From Bacteroidota bacterium (lineage in GTDB: Bacteria > Bacteroidota > Bacteroidia > Chitinophagales > Chitinophagaceae), in assembly GCA_018267925.1 (NCBI GenBank), contig JAFDXO010000195.1:62001-126000 (forward strand): a stretch of 64,000 nt of DNA. The letters are read 5' to 3'. The notes under the pieces were generated by a model. That model did not search any database. It was not told the origin of the DNA and was given only the letters and a program-made list of their open reading frames with translations. The first letter of the stretch is position 1. Each line of letters starts with the position of its first letter. Positions 46,191 through 54,629 of this stretch are shown one piece after another. The position numbers and the translations under genes are program-made.

Positions 46191-46279
46191 AGCTGAATTA
46201 CTTTTTGCCTTTGATAAAACTAAACAAAATTTTAAAGCTACAATTGAAAAATACTTGTAGTCGAAATTCTATTTCGTTT

Positions 46280-48286
46280 TTATTTCGTTTTCAATTGGCT
46301 TTGATTTTCACTAATGCCAAACAAGCGATAGGCAAGTTTCACCGCATCTTCCGATGTTTTTATCACCATTGATTGTTGTGGAACACGCTTTCGTCCTTGT
46401 GCATCTTCCACCCAAAATTGAACAAGTACTTTTTGAGATAGGGTGTAAAAGTGTAAATGAGCTTTAGGTGATGAAGACGGGTTGGTAAAGTTGATATTGC
46501 ATTGATTCAAACGTTGTAGAAATCCATCGGGTGCGCTACCCGAAATTTGAAGCTGCATGGGCATTGTCAGAGCGGTAAATGGAATGAGTTGGGGATAGTA
46601 AGCAAATAATTGATTCATTCGATTTTGATAACCTTTAGCATCTTTTTTTTGAAGTGCAATTTCTGCTTGTGCTTGTAGTGTTCGAGCAATCAGTAATTGT
46701 TCATATTCACTGTTTGTAGCGGCATCTGTCAGCACTTCATTCAATAGTTTTTCGGCAAGGTTGATGTTCCCTTTTTGAAGGTTTAATCGGGCTAAAAAAT
46801 AGCGGAAGTATTTATGGATTGCTTTACGCTCGTCGGTTTGCAACTCCTGTCGAAATCGCTGCAGAAAAAAATCGGTTGTAAAATCGCGAATTAAAAACCA
46901 AATTTCATCCCAACTTACGGTGCTTTCGGTAGAGAATAATTTATACACTACCCGATCGCGTTCGGGGTTTTGAGCAAATTGGTTGATGGTAAGAAATTGT
47001 TGTACATATTTTTCAGAGGTGAGTTGAGCCAAAGCAGCCAGAGAAGGAAGATGATACCACCAATCTTTTCTTTCAAATTTTTGAGCTTCAATATCGTTTA
47101 TCTTTTGAAGCAAACGCAGCAGTTGGATACTGAAATCATAATGTGTTTGTCCAAGTGTGGTGCCAATATGTAATTCCTTAAAATCAGCAGCCTTATTGGT
47201 ATGGCGAAGGGCTTCTTGGAGCTGACCGTTATAGAGTTCGCAACGAGCCAAAGCTATGTTGTACCAACCAAATCCGGGGGTTGATCCATTTGCCTGAATC
47301 ATTCCTTTCATTAGTTCGATTCCGTTTTGTGGAAAGCCTTTATAGATGTCGAGTATGGATAAATAATAAGCCCATTCTTGTAGTCGTTTATCCGGTTGAT
47401 GGTTAGCGCTTTCAAGTTGATATTGATGAGCGGCTTCTTGAAAGTTACCACATATCGCACAAAAAGTTCCGTAATTATTATGTGAAAAAATAGGTTCTTT
47501 TTTTAGGAGGTTGTAATAGTAATTAGCAGAGTCAATTTTAAAATTATAACTATACAGCATGGCTTTATAATGATATACAGCAGCCTTATCTTGTCGTTCA
47601 TAACCGGGCTGAAATATTTTACTGTTTAGTGGTATGTCTCGATTGATTTTACGCATTCCCGAATCGAGCAAGTTGTTGGCCAGTCGCTCGTTTCCGTCAA
47701 TTGAGTTTTGTAAAAAGGGATATTTTGAGGTAGTATAAAATCGGTTTCTATGCACAGTCCAACCTAAATAGTTCCATGCGTCCATATAAAAGTCGCGCTG
47801 AAAATTAAAGCGTAAAACTCGTCGTAAAAGACTATATACTTTTTCAGGCTGTTCCATATTGCTGTAACAGTTCATCAGATAATAGGCAGACAGGGTATAG
47901 TCAAGTTGAAATTTATACACGCGCATATAAGTCAACAGATCTGAAGTACGAGTTGCCAGTTGTTGATAATAATCTCGCTCCATCAGGCCCAGTGTACGCT
48001 CTAACGGATAGGAGGCATTTTTAAATCCTAAAAAATCGGCAGCATGATTGTATTTATAGGCTCCTTCAAACATCCACCCGACATAATAGGTGCTATCTAT
48101 TCTCTTAAATTCTCGCGATCGAGGAAGCGCATCATCACTATTAACATCCACTCCCATACGTTTTGCATCTATTTCATATCGCTGTGCTGCCTTTATGTTT
48201 GCCAAAGATTGTCCCTTCGATGTATGCACCAACACACAACCTAAAAGAATAAGTAACAAGGAGAATGAAAATTTTTGCCGCACCAT
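46280..48286 (-). CDS. Secreted TPR-rich hypothetical protein
   Basis: The 668-residue protein has a signal peptide (LLLILLGCVLVHTSKGQ). Helical repeats follow that read as degenerate TPRs, for example AAVYHYKAMLYSYNFKIDSANYYYNLLKKEP, GFGWYNIALARCELYNGQLQEALRHTNKAADF, and ARLNLQKGNINLAEKLLNEVL. The C-terminal 90 residues form a separate, possibly beta-rich region. The protein probably sits in the periplasm. It is 14 bases upstream-adjacent to the MoxR gene on the same strand and likely shares its transcript. I do not recognise a named family. Confidence 0.75.
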   Translation of the reverse strand: MVRQKFSFSLLLILLGCVLVHTSKGQSLANIKAAQRYEIDAKRMGVDVNSDDALPRSREFKRIDSTYYVGWMFEGAYKYNHAADFLGFKNASYPLERTLGLMERDYYQQLATRTSDLLTYMRVYKFQLDYTLSAYYLMNCYSNMEQPEKVYSLLRRVLRFNFQRDFYMDAWNYLGWTVHRNRFYTTSKYPFLQNSIDGNERLANNLLDSGMRKINRDIPLNSKIFQPGYERQDKAAVYHYKAMLYSYNFKIDSANYYYNLLKKEPIFSHNNYGTFCAICGNFQEAAHQYQLESANHQPDKRLQEWAYYLSILDIYKGFPQNGIELMKGMIQANGSTPGFGWYNIALARCELYNGQLQEALRHTNKAADFKELHIGTTLGQTHYDFSIQLLRLLQKINDIEAQKFERKDWWYHLPSLAALAQLTSEKYVQQFLTINQFAQNPERDRVVYKLFSTESTVSWDEIWFLIRDFTTDFFLQRFRQELQTDERKAIHKYFRYFLARLNLQKGNINLAEKLLNEVLTDAATNSEYEQLLIARTLQAQAEIALQKKDAKGYQNRMNQLFAYYPQLIPFTALTMPMQLQISGSAPDGFLQRLNQCNINFTNPSSSPKAHLHFYTLSQKVLVQFWVEDAQGRKRVPQQSMVIKTSEDAVKLAYRLFGISENQSQLKTK

Positions 48287-48300
48287 AGTTGATAAGTTGG

Positions 48301-49296
48301 TTAGACATGAATTTTCAAGCGCATCAAGCGATCCATTTCTTTGTGTACAATATTGTCTAAGGCTTTCGTTTTACCTTCTTTATTTCGATAAATGAGCCGA
48401 TGATCTAATACTGCTTTTGCTAAAGCTAAAACATCATCTTCTATCACAAAGTCTCTTTCTTTTACAAGAGCAAATGCTCGTAAGCACTTTAAAAATGAAA
48501 TGCCTGCACGGGTAGATGCACCCAGCGAAATATCGCTATGAGCGCGGGTTTCCCTTACGATTCGTGTAACACTTCTTATGATTTCATCGTGCAAAAAAAC
48601 CATTTTAGCCTTCTGTTGTAAAAGTGCTAAGTCAGCTAAACTAAGCGATGGGTGAATATCTTCAAGGTTTTGTGCAATGTTTGCGTATTGGCGATAAATA
48701 TTTAACTCTACTTCTTCATCCACATAGCCAAAGTTAATTTTCATAAAAAACCGATCTAATTGAGCAGCCGGTAAAGGATAGGTTCCTTCCATTTCTATAG
48801 GATTTTGAGTAGCGATTGTGAAAAAGATTTTTTCTAAGGGTAAGGTTGAATCACCAATAGTTACTTGATGCTCTGCCATAGCTTCCAACAAAGCACTTTG
48901 CACTTTGGGAGATGCTCGATTAATTTCATCAGCTAAAAGAACATTACAAAAAATAGGACCCTTTTTAAATACAAATTCATGAGTACGATCATCGAAAATG
49001 TGCGTGCCTATGAGATCCATTGGCAACAAATCCGGTGTAAATTGTATGCGCTTGAAAAGTGCATGATGTAATTGTTCAGGATTGCTCGAACTAACGCACT
49101 GGGCAAGAGTTTTAGCAAGCACGGTCTTTCCTGTACCCGGGTTATCTTCCATCAATATATGCCCTCCGGCAACTAAGCAAGTAATTACTTGTTCAATCTG
49201 ATGACGTTTACCACGAATCACTGTTTCAATCTGAGAAACTAATTCGCAAACTATATTTTCAATAGGTTTATTTTTTGAGTCAAATGGGGTTTGCAT
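48301..49296 (-). CDS. MoxR family AAA+ ATPase
   Basis: The 331-residue protein is a MoxR AAA+ ATPase. Walker A is DNPGTGKTVLAKTLA (residues 51-65), Walker B is VLLADEINRASPKVQSALLEAM, the sensor 1 region is FFTIATQNPIEMEGTYPLPAAQLDRF, and the lid has GASTRAGISFLKCLRA. MoxR proteins act as chaperones for cofactor insertion or complex assembly, usually with VWA-domain partners. Here the partner genes are not adjacent; the nearest VWA/BatA-like gene is at 59.2 kb. The TPR gene follows in the same direction. Confidence 0.92.
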   Translation of the reverse strand: MQTPFDSKNKPIENIVCELVSQIETVIRGKRHQIEQVITCLVAGGHILMEDNPGTGKTVLAKTLAQCVSSSNPEQLHHALFKRIQFTPDLLPMDLIGTHIFDDRTHEFVFKKGPIFCNVLLADEINRASPKVQSALLEAMAEHQVTIGDSTLPLEKIFFTIATQNPIEMEGTYPLPAAQLDRFFMKINFGYVDEEVELNIYRQYANIAQNLEDIHPSLSLADLALLQQKAKMVFLHDEIIRSVTRIVRETRAHSDISLGASTRAGISFLKCLRAFALVKERDFVIEDDVLALAKAVLDHRLIYRNKEGKTKALDNIVHKEMDRLMRLKIHV

Positions 49297-49436
49297 TGGC
49301 TTACTTGCTTTTTACAAGTTTAGTAATTAAATGGTCGCTGTGGGAAGTTGCCACGGTAAAGTTTTGCAAAAAGACATTGATCAAACTATACCTGATCTTG
49401 AGATCTATACCATTTTGCTAAACCCTTCACCAAGAC

Positions 49437-49444
49437 TATATTTG
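49437..49444 (+). promoter_or_regulatory. -7 promoter box of queD (TATATTTG)
   Basis: TATATTTG matches TAnnTTTG and lies 22 bases before the ATG at 49467. Confidence 0.45.
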
Positions 49445-49466
49445 ATTTCTAATTGCACACTTCAAA

Positions 49467-49877
49467 ATGGTTTATCTAACAAGGGTTGAGCATTTTAATG
49501 CAGCACACCGACTGTTTAATCCTGAATGGTCTGACGAAAAAAACAATTCGATTTTTGGTAAATGTGCCAACCCCAATTGGCATGGCCATAATTATGAACT
49601 GCATGTTACCGTCAAAGGAGAACCGGATCCGCAAACCGGATTTGTATTTAATGCAAAAACTTTAAGCACCTTAATTACGGAGCAAATTTCAGATAAGGTA
49701 GATCATAAAAACCTCAATTTGGATGTAGATTTTATGAAGGGGAAGTTTACCAGTGCTGAACAATTTGCTATGTCTATTTGGGAGGCACTCCAACCATTTA
49801 TTTTAGCAAAGGGTGCTCAACTTCATGCTGTAAAATTGTATGAAACACCACGCATTTATGTTGAGTATTTCGGGTAG
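49467..49877 (+). CDS. queD: 6-pyruvoyl tetrahydropterin synthase / 6-carboxytetrahydropterin synthase (QueD family)
   Basis: The 136-residue protein belongs to the PTPS/QueD family. Zinc ligands are H14, H39 and H41 (AAHRL and WHGHNY), and the catalytic cysteine is C33 in GKCANPNWHGHN. VDHKNLN supplies the conserved DH. These enzymes convert dihydroneopterin triphosphate to 6-carboxytetrahydropterin (queuosine) or 6-pyruvoyl tetrahydropterin. folE, which makes the substrate, follows after about 55 bases. QueC and QueE are not nearby. The choice between queuosine and pterin roles cannot be made from the window. Confidence 0.9.
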   Translation: MVYLTRVEHFNAAHRLFNPEWSDEKNNSIFGKCANPNWHGHNYELHVTVKGEPDPQTGFVFNAKTLSTLITEQISDKVDHKNLNLDVDFMKGKFTSAEQFAMSIWEALQPFILAKGAQLHAVKLYETPRIYVEYFG

Positions 49878-49931
49878 TGATTGTGTCTTGAAAAATTTAT
49901 AGTTTATCCTTTTTTTTGACAGAAAAGTAAA

Positions 49932-50537
49932 TTGACCACTGTGGCGTATAAAAAAACTGAACATTACGATTTAGAAATTACAGAGTCTTTGAGCACTCAC
50001 TATCGTTCTATTATTGAGCATATTGGGGAAGACCCTTATCGGGAAGGGTTGTTAAAAACACCCGAACGTGTGGCAAAGGCAATGCAATATCTTACACAAG
50101 GCTATGAAATGGATGCAAAAGCCATTCTAAATTCAGCCAAATTTCAAGAGGGACGTAGCGAAATGGTAATCGTGAAAAACATTGAGCTATATTCCATGTG
50201 TGAGCACCACATGCTACCCTTTTTTGGAAAGGCACATGTAGCCTATATTCCCAATGGATGGATTACCGGATTAAGTAAGATTGCCAGAGTGGTAGATAGT
50301 TTTTCTCGACGCTTACAAGTTCAAGAGCGACTAACTCATCAAATATTGGATGTGGTTCAAGAAGCACTCAATCCCTTAGGCGTTGCAGTGGTGATAGAAG
50401 CCAAACATTTGTGCATGATGATGCGGGGTGTTTCCAAGCAAAATAGCATAACCACCACATCGGCTTTTAGTGGACAATTTGAAGCAAATGAAACCCGTTC
50501 TGAGTTTTTAAAACTGATTACCTCAGATCTTTATTAA
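49932..50537 (+). CDS. folE: GTP cyclohydrolase I
   Basis: The 201-residue protein is FolE, which converts GTP to dihydroneopterin triphosphate for folate, queuosine and pterins. [25 protein letters not shown], the zinc ligands C90 and H93 in [10 protein letters not shown], and C161 in [10 protein letters not shown] are present, as is the [23 protein letters not shown] loop. The frame has no suitable ATG: TTG at 49932 or GTG at 49941 must start translation. It is in tandem with queD, which uses its product. Confidence 0.95.
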   Translation: MTTVAYKKTEHYDLEITESLSTHYRSIIEHIGEDPYREGLLKTPERVAKAMQYLTQGYEMDAKAILNSAKFQEGRSEMVIVKNIELYSMCEHHMLPFFGKAHVAYIPNGWITGLSKIARVVDSFSRRLQVQERLTHQILDVVQEALNPLGVAVVIEAKHLCMMMRGVSKQNSITTTSAFSGQFEANETRSEFLKLITSDLY

Positions 50538-50567
50538 GTCAAAATTTCCTTCTTAATTTGAAACGAC

Positions 50568-50575
50568 TATCTTTG
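50568..50575 (+). promoter_or_regulatory. -7 promoter box of tRNA-Pro (TATCTTTG)
   Basis: TATCTTTG matches TAnnTTTG and lies 25 bases before the tRNA 5' end. Confidence 0.5.
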
Positions 50576-50600
50576 CACTCCCTCAAAAACATCTACGATT

Positions 50601-50674
50601 CGGGACGTAGCGCAGCCCGGTAGCGCATCAGCATGGGGTGCTGGGGGTCGCTGGTTCGAATCCAGTCGTCCCGA
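50601..50674 (+). tRNA. tRNA-Pro, anticodon GGG
   Basis: A 74-base cloverleaf is visible. The acceptor stem CGGGACG pairs with CGTCCCG (discriminator A), the D stem is GCGC/GCGC, and the anticodon stem TCAGC/GCTGG holds the loop ATGGGGT with anticodon GGG at 50635-50637. The T arm is GCTGG-TTCGAAT-CCAGT. CCA is not encoded. It reads CCC and CCU codons. A terminator follows at 50685. Confidence 0.97.
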
Positions 50675-50684
50675 CTAATAATTG

Positions 50685-50716
50685 AAAAGGAGTGGTGTTA
50701 TGCTGCTCCTTTTTTT
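50685..50716 (+). terminator. Terminator of tRNA-Pro
   Basis: AAAAGGAG at 50685-50692 pairs with CTCCTTTT at 50706-50713 and is followed by further T, 10 bases after the tRNA. Confidence 0.75.
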
Positions 50717-50762
50717 GTTGAAAGGTAGTAGCGGCAAAGGTTTCAATCAATCGCTCTTTTAA

Positions 50763-50948
50763 GGGTTAATTTTTTTTCAGGACGAGTCATGTCGCCTTGA
50801 AGATATATTTCAAGACACTGCCACGTCAACAACCCCATCAGACAACCTTCAATACCAGAATATTTTTTCACAGGTGTTAGACTTTATGAGAAAATTGCAA
50901 GAAAATACACAGGAATTCATGAAAACATGGGCAAATAAAAAAATGTGA
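50763..50948 (+). pseudogene. Possible remnant of a helical protein
   Basis: A reading frame open from a stop just before 50763 to TGA at 50946-50948 encodes about 61 residues without a good start codon. The last part reads NIFSQVLDFMRKLQENTQEF then MKTWANKKM, a plausible amphipathic helix as found at the C-termini of phage or mobile-element accessory proteins. I recognise no family. It may be the tail of a gene truncated on insertion next to the tRNA, or a chance frame. Confidence 0.25.
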
Positions 50949-51188
50949 TTAACGAAACATCATTCGTTACCGTAAATATGACATGCCATCGTTGAATATT
51001 TCCACAACGATGGTTGTTTGCAGGTGCATGATTTATGTAAGTGTTTCTCCGAAAAGAAGGGCCACGATTACTGACCGTTGGAAAGAAATCACTCTCGCCC
51101 AATCCTTTTAATTGACAAAAATCCTACTTTTCTTATTTTTTCGTCAATAAGTTTTCGTATCTTGGACGAGACAGTAAAGCAAAAACAA
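50949..51188. other. Non-coding stretch with a hairpin, upstream of the AAA ATPase gene
   Basis: The stretch holds a 9-bp inverted repeat, CCATCGTTG at 50986-50994 with CAACGATGG at 51005-51013, without a T run. A short plus-strand frame around 51008-51111 carries a basic sequence but no clear family. The ATPase frame extends into it, but that part is not conserved in character. Confidence 0.35.
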
Positions 51189-52391
51189 ATGATAAGCCGC
51201 GAAACATATCTTGAAAAATTACGACAGATGAAAGGCCAAAACCTCATCAAAGTGGTTACGGGTATCAGACGTTCGGGAAAATCTACGCTGTTGGAGGCTT
51301 TTAAAAACGAACTGATTGAATACGGTGTTGCTAAGAAAAATATCATCTTCCTCAATTTTGAAGAACGTGAAAACTTGCATCTTATCCAATGGACAACGCT
51401 CTATGACGAAATCATAAAAACCGTAACAAGAGACAAGAAATACTATGTGTTTTTAGACGAAGTTCAACTCGTAAACGATTTTGAAAAACTCGTAAATGCT
51501 TTGTTTACCAAGAAAAATATTGACTTGTACGTTACAGGCTCAAATGCCTATTTGCTATCAAGCGAATTGGCAACATTGCTCACAGGACGTTACATCGCCA
51601 TAAATGTACAACCGTATTCTTTTGCCGAATATGCTTTGGCTTACAGCAAAGAAAAAAACACAGACCGACTTTTTCGCCAATATATCAACGCAAGCAGTTT
51701 TCCAGAAGCAGTTACATTGGCACAGAGCAATGAAACGTTAGTGAACGATTATCTACAATCTATCTACGACACCGTTATTGGTAAAGACATTGCACAACGC
51801 TATAAACTACGAAACTTACACAATTTGCATCGTGTTATCAGTTTTGTGTTCGATAGTGTTGGCTCTTACATTTCGCCTACTAACATTGCGGCTGCACTCA
51901 ACAAGAATTCGCAGAAAACCATTTCGCACAACACCATCAACAAATACTTGGACTTTTTGGTAAAATCGTATGTGCTGTATCCTGCAGCACGATACGACAT
52001 CAAAGGCAAAGAGTTGCTTACCGTAAATCAAAAATATTACTTGGTTGATTTGGGCTTAAAAAACATGGTAGCTACCATCAAGCACGATGCTGATTTGGGA
52101 CATAAATTGGAAAATGTAGTGTATTTTGAATTGCTTCGCAGAGGCGGAAAAATTTATGCAGGAAAAATCAACGACAAAGAAATTGATTTTGTTGTGCAAA
52201 AGCCGAATAACGAACGTGAATACTACCAAGTAGCATTTACTCTTAATGACGAAAAAACATTTGAGCGTGAAATTTCGGCTTTTAGAAATATCCGAGACAA
52301 TTATCCGAAATACTTGCTTACGTTAGATTTTGACAACACGAACATTGAAGGCATACAAAAATATAATGTGATAGATTGGTTATTGAAATAA
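51189..52391 (+). CDS. AAA ATPase with DUF4143 domain
   Basis: The 400-residue protein has an AAA_14 ATPase domain. Walker A is GIRRSGKSTLLEAF, Walker B is YYVFLDEVQLVNDFEKLVNALF, and the sensor is LYVTGSNAYLLSSELATLLTGRYI. A C-terminal DUF4143 domain follows, with KSYVLYPAARYDIKGKELLTVNQKYYLVDLGLKN and a PD-(D/E)XK-like end (LENVVYFELLRRGGKIYAGKINDKEIDFVVQ). The family is widespread and patchily distributed, often in accessory regions; its role is unclear. ATG 51189 (MISRETYLEKL) is the natural start, although the frame opens at 51078. Confidence 0.88.
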   Translation: MISRETYLEKLRQMKGQNLIKVVTGIRRSGKSTLLEAFKNELIEYGVAKKNIIFLNFEERENLHLIQWTTLYDEIIKTVTRDKKYYVFLDEVQLVNDFEKLVNALFTKKNIDLYVTGSNAYLLSSELATLLTGRYIAINVQPYSFAEYALAYSKEKNTDRLFRQYINASSFPEAVTLAQSNETLVNDYLQSIYDTVIGKDIAQRYKLRNLHNLHRVISFVFDSVGSYISPTNIAAALNKNSQKTISHNTINKYLDFLVKSYVLYPAARYDIKGKELLTVNQKYYLVDLGLKNMVATIKHDADLGHKLENVVYFELLRRGGKIYAGKINDKEIDFVVQKPNNEREYYQVAFTLNDEKTFEREISAFRNIRDNYPKYLLTLDFDNTNIEGIQKYNVIDWLLK

Positions 52392-52416
52392 TTCCAAAAC
52401 CAAATGACAAGGCGAC

Positions 52417-52626
52417 TTGCTTGACAAATTCAAAATACTTACTTCCAAACTATTGCAGTCAGACTTCAACTTTCAAAGAACGCTTTGGCAAGACATAGTT
52501 GGACTTTATGAGGTTAGAAATTCATTAGTCCATAACTGTGGGCTTGTTTCAAGCTTTGGAAAAAGAAAGACAATCGAAAGTTTTATTAGAAGAAACAAAT
52601 CATTTGAAATAAAAGTAGCTACTTAA
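52417..52626 (+). pseudogene. C-terminal fragment of a HEPN-like protein
   Basis: A 69-codon frame starting only from TTG lies 25 bases after the ATPase gene. QDIVGLYEVRNSLVHNCGLVS resembles the RNxxxH region of HEPN-type proteins, where the Arg-Asn-x-x-x-His motif is the ribonuclease site: here RNSLVH. The usual N-terminal half of such a protein is absent, so this is probably a truncated remnant. A small intact gene with TTG start cannot be excluded. Confidence 0.45.
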
Positions 52627-52628
52627 AA

Positions 52629-52655
52629 GAAAAAACCGGAACGCGATTGCTCCGG
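52629..52655 (-). terminator. Terminator of typA
   Basis: CCGGA at 52636-52640 pairs with TCCGG at 52651-52655. On the minus strand it is followed by a run of T, 27 bases after the typA stop. Confidence 0.6.
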
Positions 52656-52682
52656 CTTTGAAAAAGGTCTATTGGAAATTTT

Positions 52683-54491
52683 TTATGCTTCCATTTTTAA
52701 TGTTTTGGCATATTTAGCTCGATCGTTTTCATCAAGCATAATTTTGCGCAAGCGAATGCTTTTAGGGGTAACTTCAATACATTCATCTTGCTGGATATAT
52801 TCCATACATTCTTCTAAAGTCATTTGAACTTTAGGGGTTATGTGTACCGTTCCATCCGAGCCACTGGCACGCATATTGGTCAATTTCTTTCCTTCTATGG
52901 CATTGACATTCAAATCGCCCGGCTTGATGTGTTCTGCAAGAATTTGCCCTGCATAGACCTCTTCTCCGGGATCTACAAAAAAGCGTCCGCGGTCTTGCAA
53001 TTTGTCAATAGAATAAGCGGTAGTGGATCCGGTAAACTTGCTTACAAGAACGCCGTTGCTCCGTCCCGGAATAGTACCTTTCCATGGTTTATATTCGCTG
53101 AAGCGATGTGCCATAACGGCTTCTCCTTGTGTAGCCGTCAGCATTTGAGAGCGAAGCCCAATCAGCCCACGCGATGGGATTTCAAATTCAAGGTGTTGCA
53201 TTTCACCCTTGCTTTCCATCACCAACATTTCACCCTTGCGCTGCGTAACCAGATCAATGACTTTGCCGGAAAAATCGCCCGGAACATCCACCACTAAGGT
53301 TTCGTATGGTTCGCTTTTTTGCCCGTTTACTTCTTTAACGATAACTTGAGGTTGTCCAACCGTAAGCTCATATCCCTCGCGACGCATGGTTTCCACCAAA
53401 ACAGAGAGGTGTAAAATACCTCGTCCATATACTAAAAATTTATCTGCATCTTCTGTGTCTTGTACACGTAGAGCTAAATTTTTTTCTAATTCTTTGTAAA
53501 GACGGTCGCGAATATTTCGACTGGTAACAAACTTGCCCTCTCGTCCAAAGAATGGAGAGTTATTGATGGAGAACTGCATGTTCATTGTTGGCTCATCAAT
53601 AGAAATAATGGCAAGTGGTTCTGGGTTTTCAAAATCAGCGATAGTTTCTCCAATTTGAAAATCTTCCAGTCCTACAACAGCACAAATATCACCGGCCATC
53701 ACTTGAGTTACTTTTTTCTTACCCATTCCTTCAAATGTGTAAAGTTCTTTTACTCGGCTCTTTTGAAAGCTGCCATCGAGTTTGCACAATTGAATGGGCT
53801 GGTTCTCACTGATGCTGCCACGGGTTACTTTTCCGATGGCTATTCGACCTAAAAATGAGGAATAGTCGAGCGATGTGATTTGCATTTGAAGGGTACCTTC
53901 TGAAATTTTGGGTTCAGGTACTTTCTCTAAAATCATATCGAGCAAAGGGGTGATGTCTTCAGAGGGTGTCAGAGAAGTGTTGAACCAACCTTGTTTTGAA
54001 GAACCGTAAAGTGTAGGGAAGTTTAATTGTTCTTCTGTAGCATCTAACTGGAAAAAAAGTTCGAAAACACCGTCGTGTACTTCTTCCGGTCGGCAGTTGG
54101 GTTTGTCAACCTTATTGATAACAACGATTGGATGCAGACCCAGATTTAATGCTTTTTGTAACACGAATCTGGTTTGCGGCATGGGACCTTCAAAAGCATC
54201 AACCAAAAGCAAAACGCCATCTGCCATTTTTAGCACACGTTCTACTTCACCGCCAAAATCGGCGTGACCCGGTGTGTCAATCACGTTGATTTTAACTCCT
54301 TTGTAGTTTACGGCAATATTTTTTGCCAGAATTGTAATTCCTCGTTCGCGCTCTAAATCATTATTGTCAAGAAGCAGTTCTCCTGTTTCTTGATTATCCC
54401 GAAAAACTTTAGTAGCGTGGATGATTTTATCCACCAATGTAGTCTTGCCATGGTCAACGTGGGCGATGATGGCAATATTCCTTATCTGCAT
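52683..54491 (-). CDS. typA: Translational GTPase TypA/BipA
   Basis: The 602-residue ribosome-associated GTPase starts RNIAIIAHVDHGKTTLVDKII (G1), with RGITILAKN (G2), DTPGHADFGGEVER (G3) and NKVDKP (G4). The EF-G-like domains III and V and the BipA-specific C-terminal domain follow, with SRGLIGLRSQMLTATQGEAVM and NMRASGSDG. BipA aids ribosome assembly and stress responses. Length is normal. A -7 box TACCTTTG on the minus strand (54553-54546) lies upstream. Confidence 0.97.
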   Translation of the reverse strand: MQIRNIAIIAHVDHGKTTLVDKIIHATKVFRDNQETGELLLDNNDLERERGITILAKNIAVNYKGVKINVIDTPGHADFGGEVERVLKMADGVLLLVDAFEGPMPQTRFVLQKALNLGLHPIVVINKVDKPNCRPEEVHDGVFELFFQLDATEEQLNFPTLYGSSKQGWFNTSLTPSEDITPLLDMILEKVPEPKISEGTLQMQITSLDYSSFLGRIAIGKVTRGSISENQPIQLCKLDGSFQKSRVKELYTFEGMGKKKVTQVMAGDICAVVGLEDFQIGETIADFENPEPLAIISIDEPTMNMQFSINNSPFFGREGKFVTSRNIRDRLYKELEKNLALRVQDTEDADKFLVYGRGILHLSVLVETMRREGYELTVGQPQVIVKEVNGQKSEPYETLVVDVPGDFSGKVIDLVTQRKGEMLVMESKGEMQHLEFEIPSRGLIGLRSQMLTATQGEAVMAHRFSEYKPWKGTIPGRSNGVLVSKFTGSTTAYSIDKLQDRGRFFVDPGEEVYAGQILAEHIKPGDLNVNAIEGKKLTNMRASGSDGTVHITPKVQMTLEECMEYIQQDECIEVTPKSIRLRKIMLDENDRAKYAKTLKMEA

Positions 54492-54545
54492 AAATAACCT
54501 TACCTAAAATGCCCTTCCTCCGTGGAAGGGCTTGGTTTTGGGGCG

Positions 54546-54553
54546 CAAAGGTA
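54546..54553 (-). promoter_or_regulatory. -7 promoter box of typA (TACCTTTG)
   Basis: On the minus strand TACCTTTG matches TAnnTTTG and lies 54 bases before the ATG at 54491. Confidence 0.5.
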
Positions 54554-54629
54554 CGAATTAGGATAATGCAATGCGTTTTTTACTTTTTAAGGAAAGCAAT
54601 TTGTTGTTTTAAGACGAAAAACACAGGCT

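Noticed and set aside
50601..52680. Complete integrative element with attachment sites at tRNA-Pro
   Set aside because: No integrase gene and no visible repeat of the tRNA 3' end at the far side; only an accessory patch can be supported.
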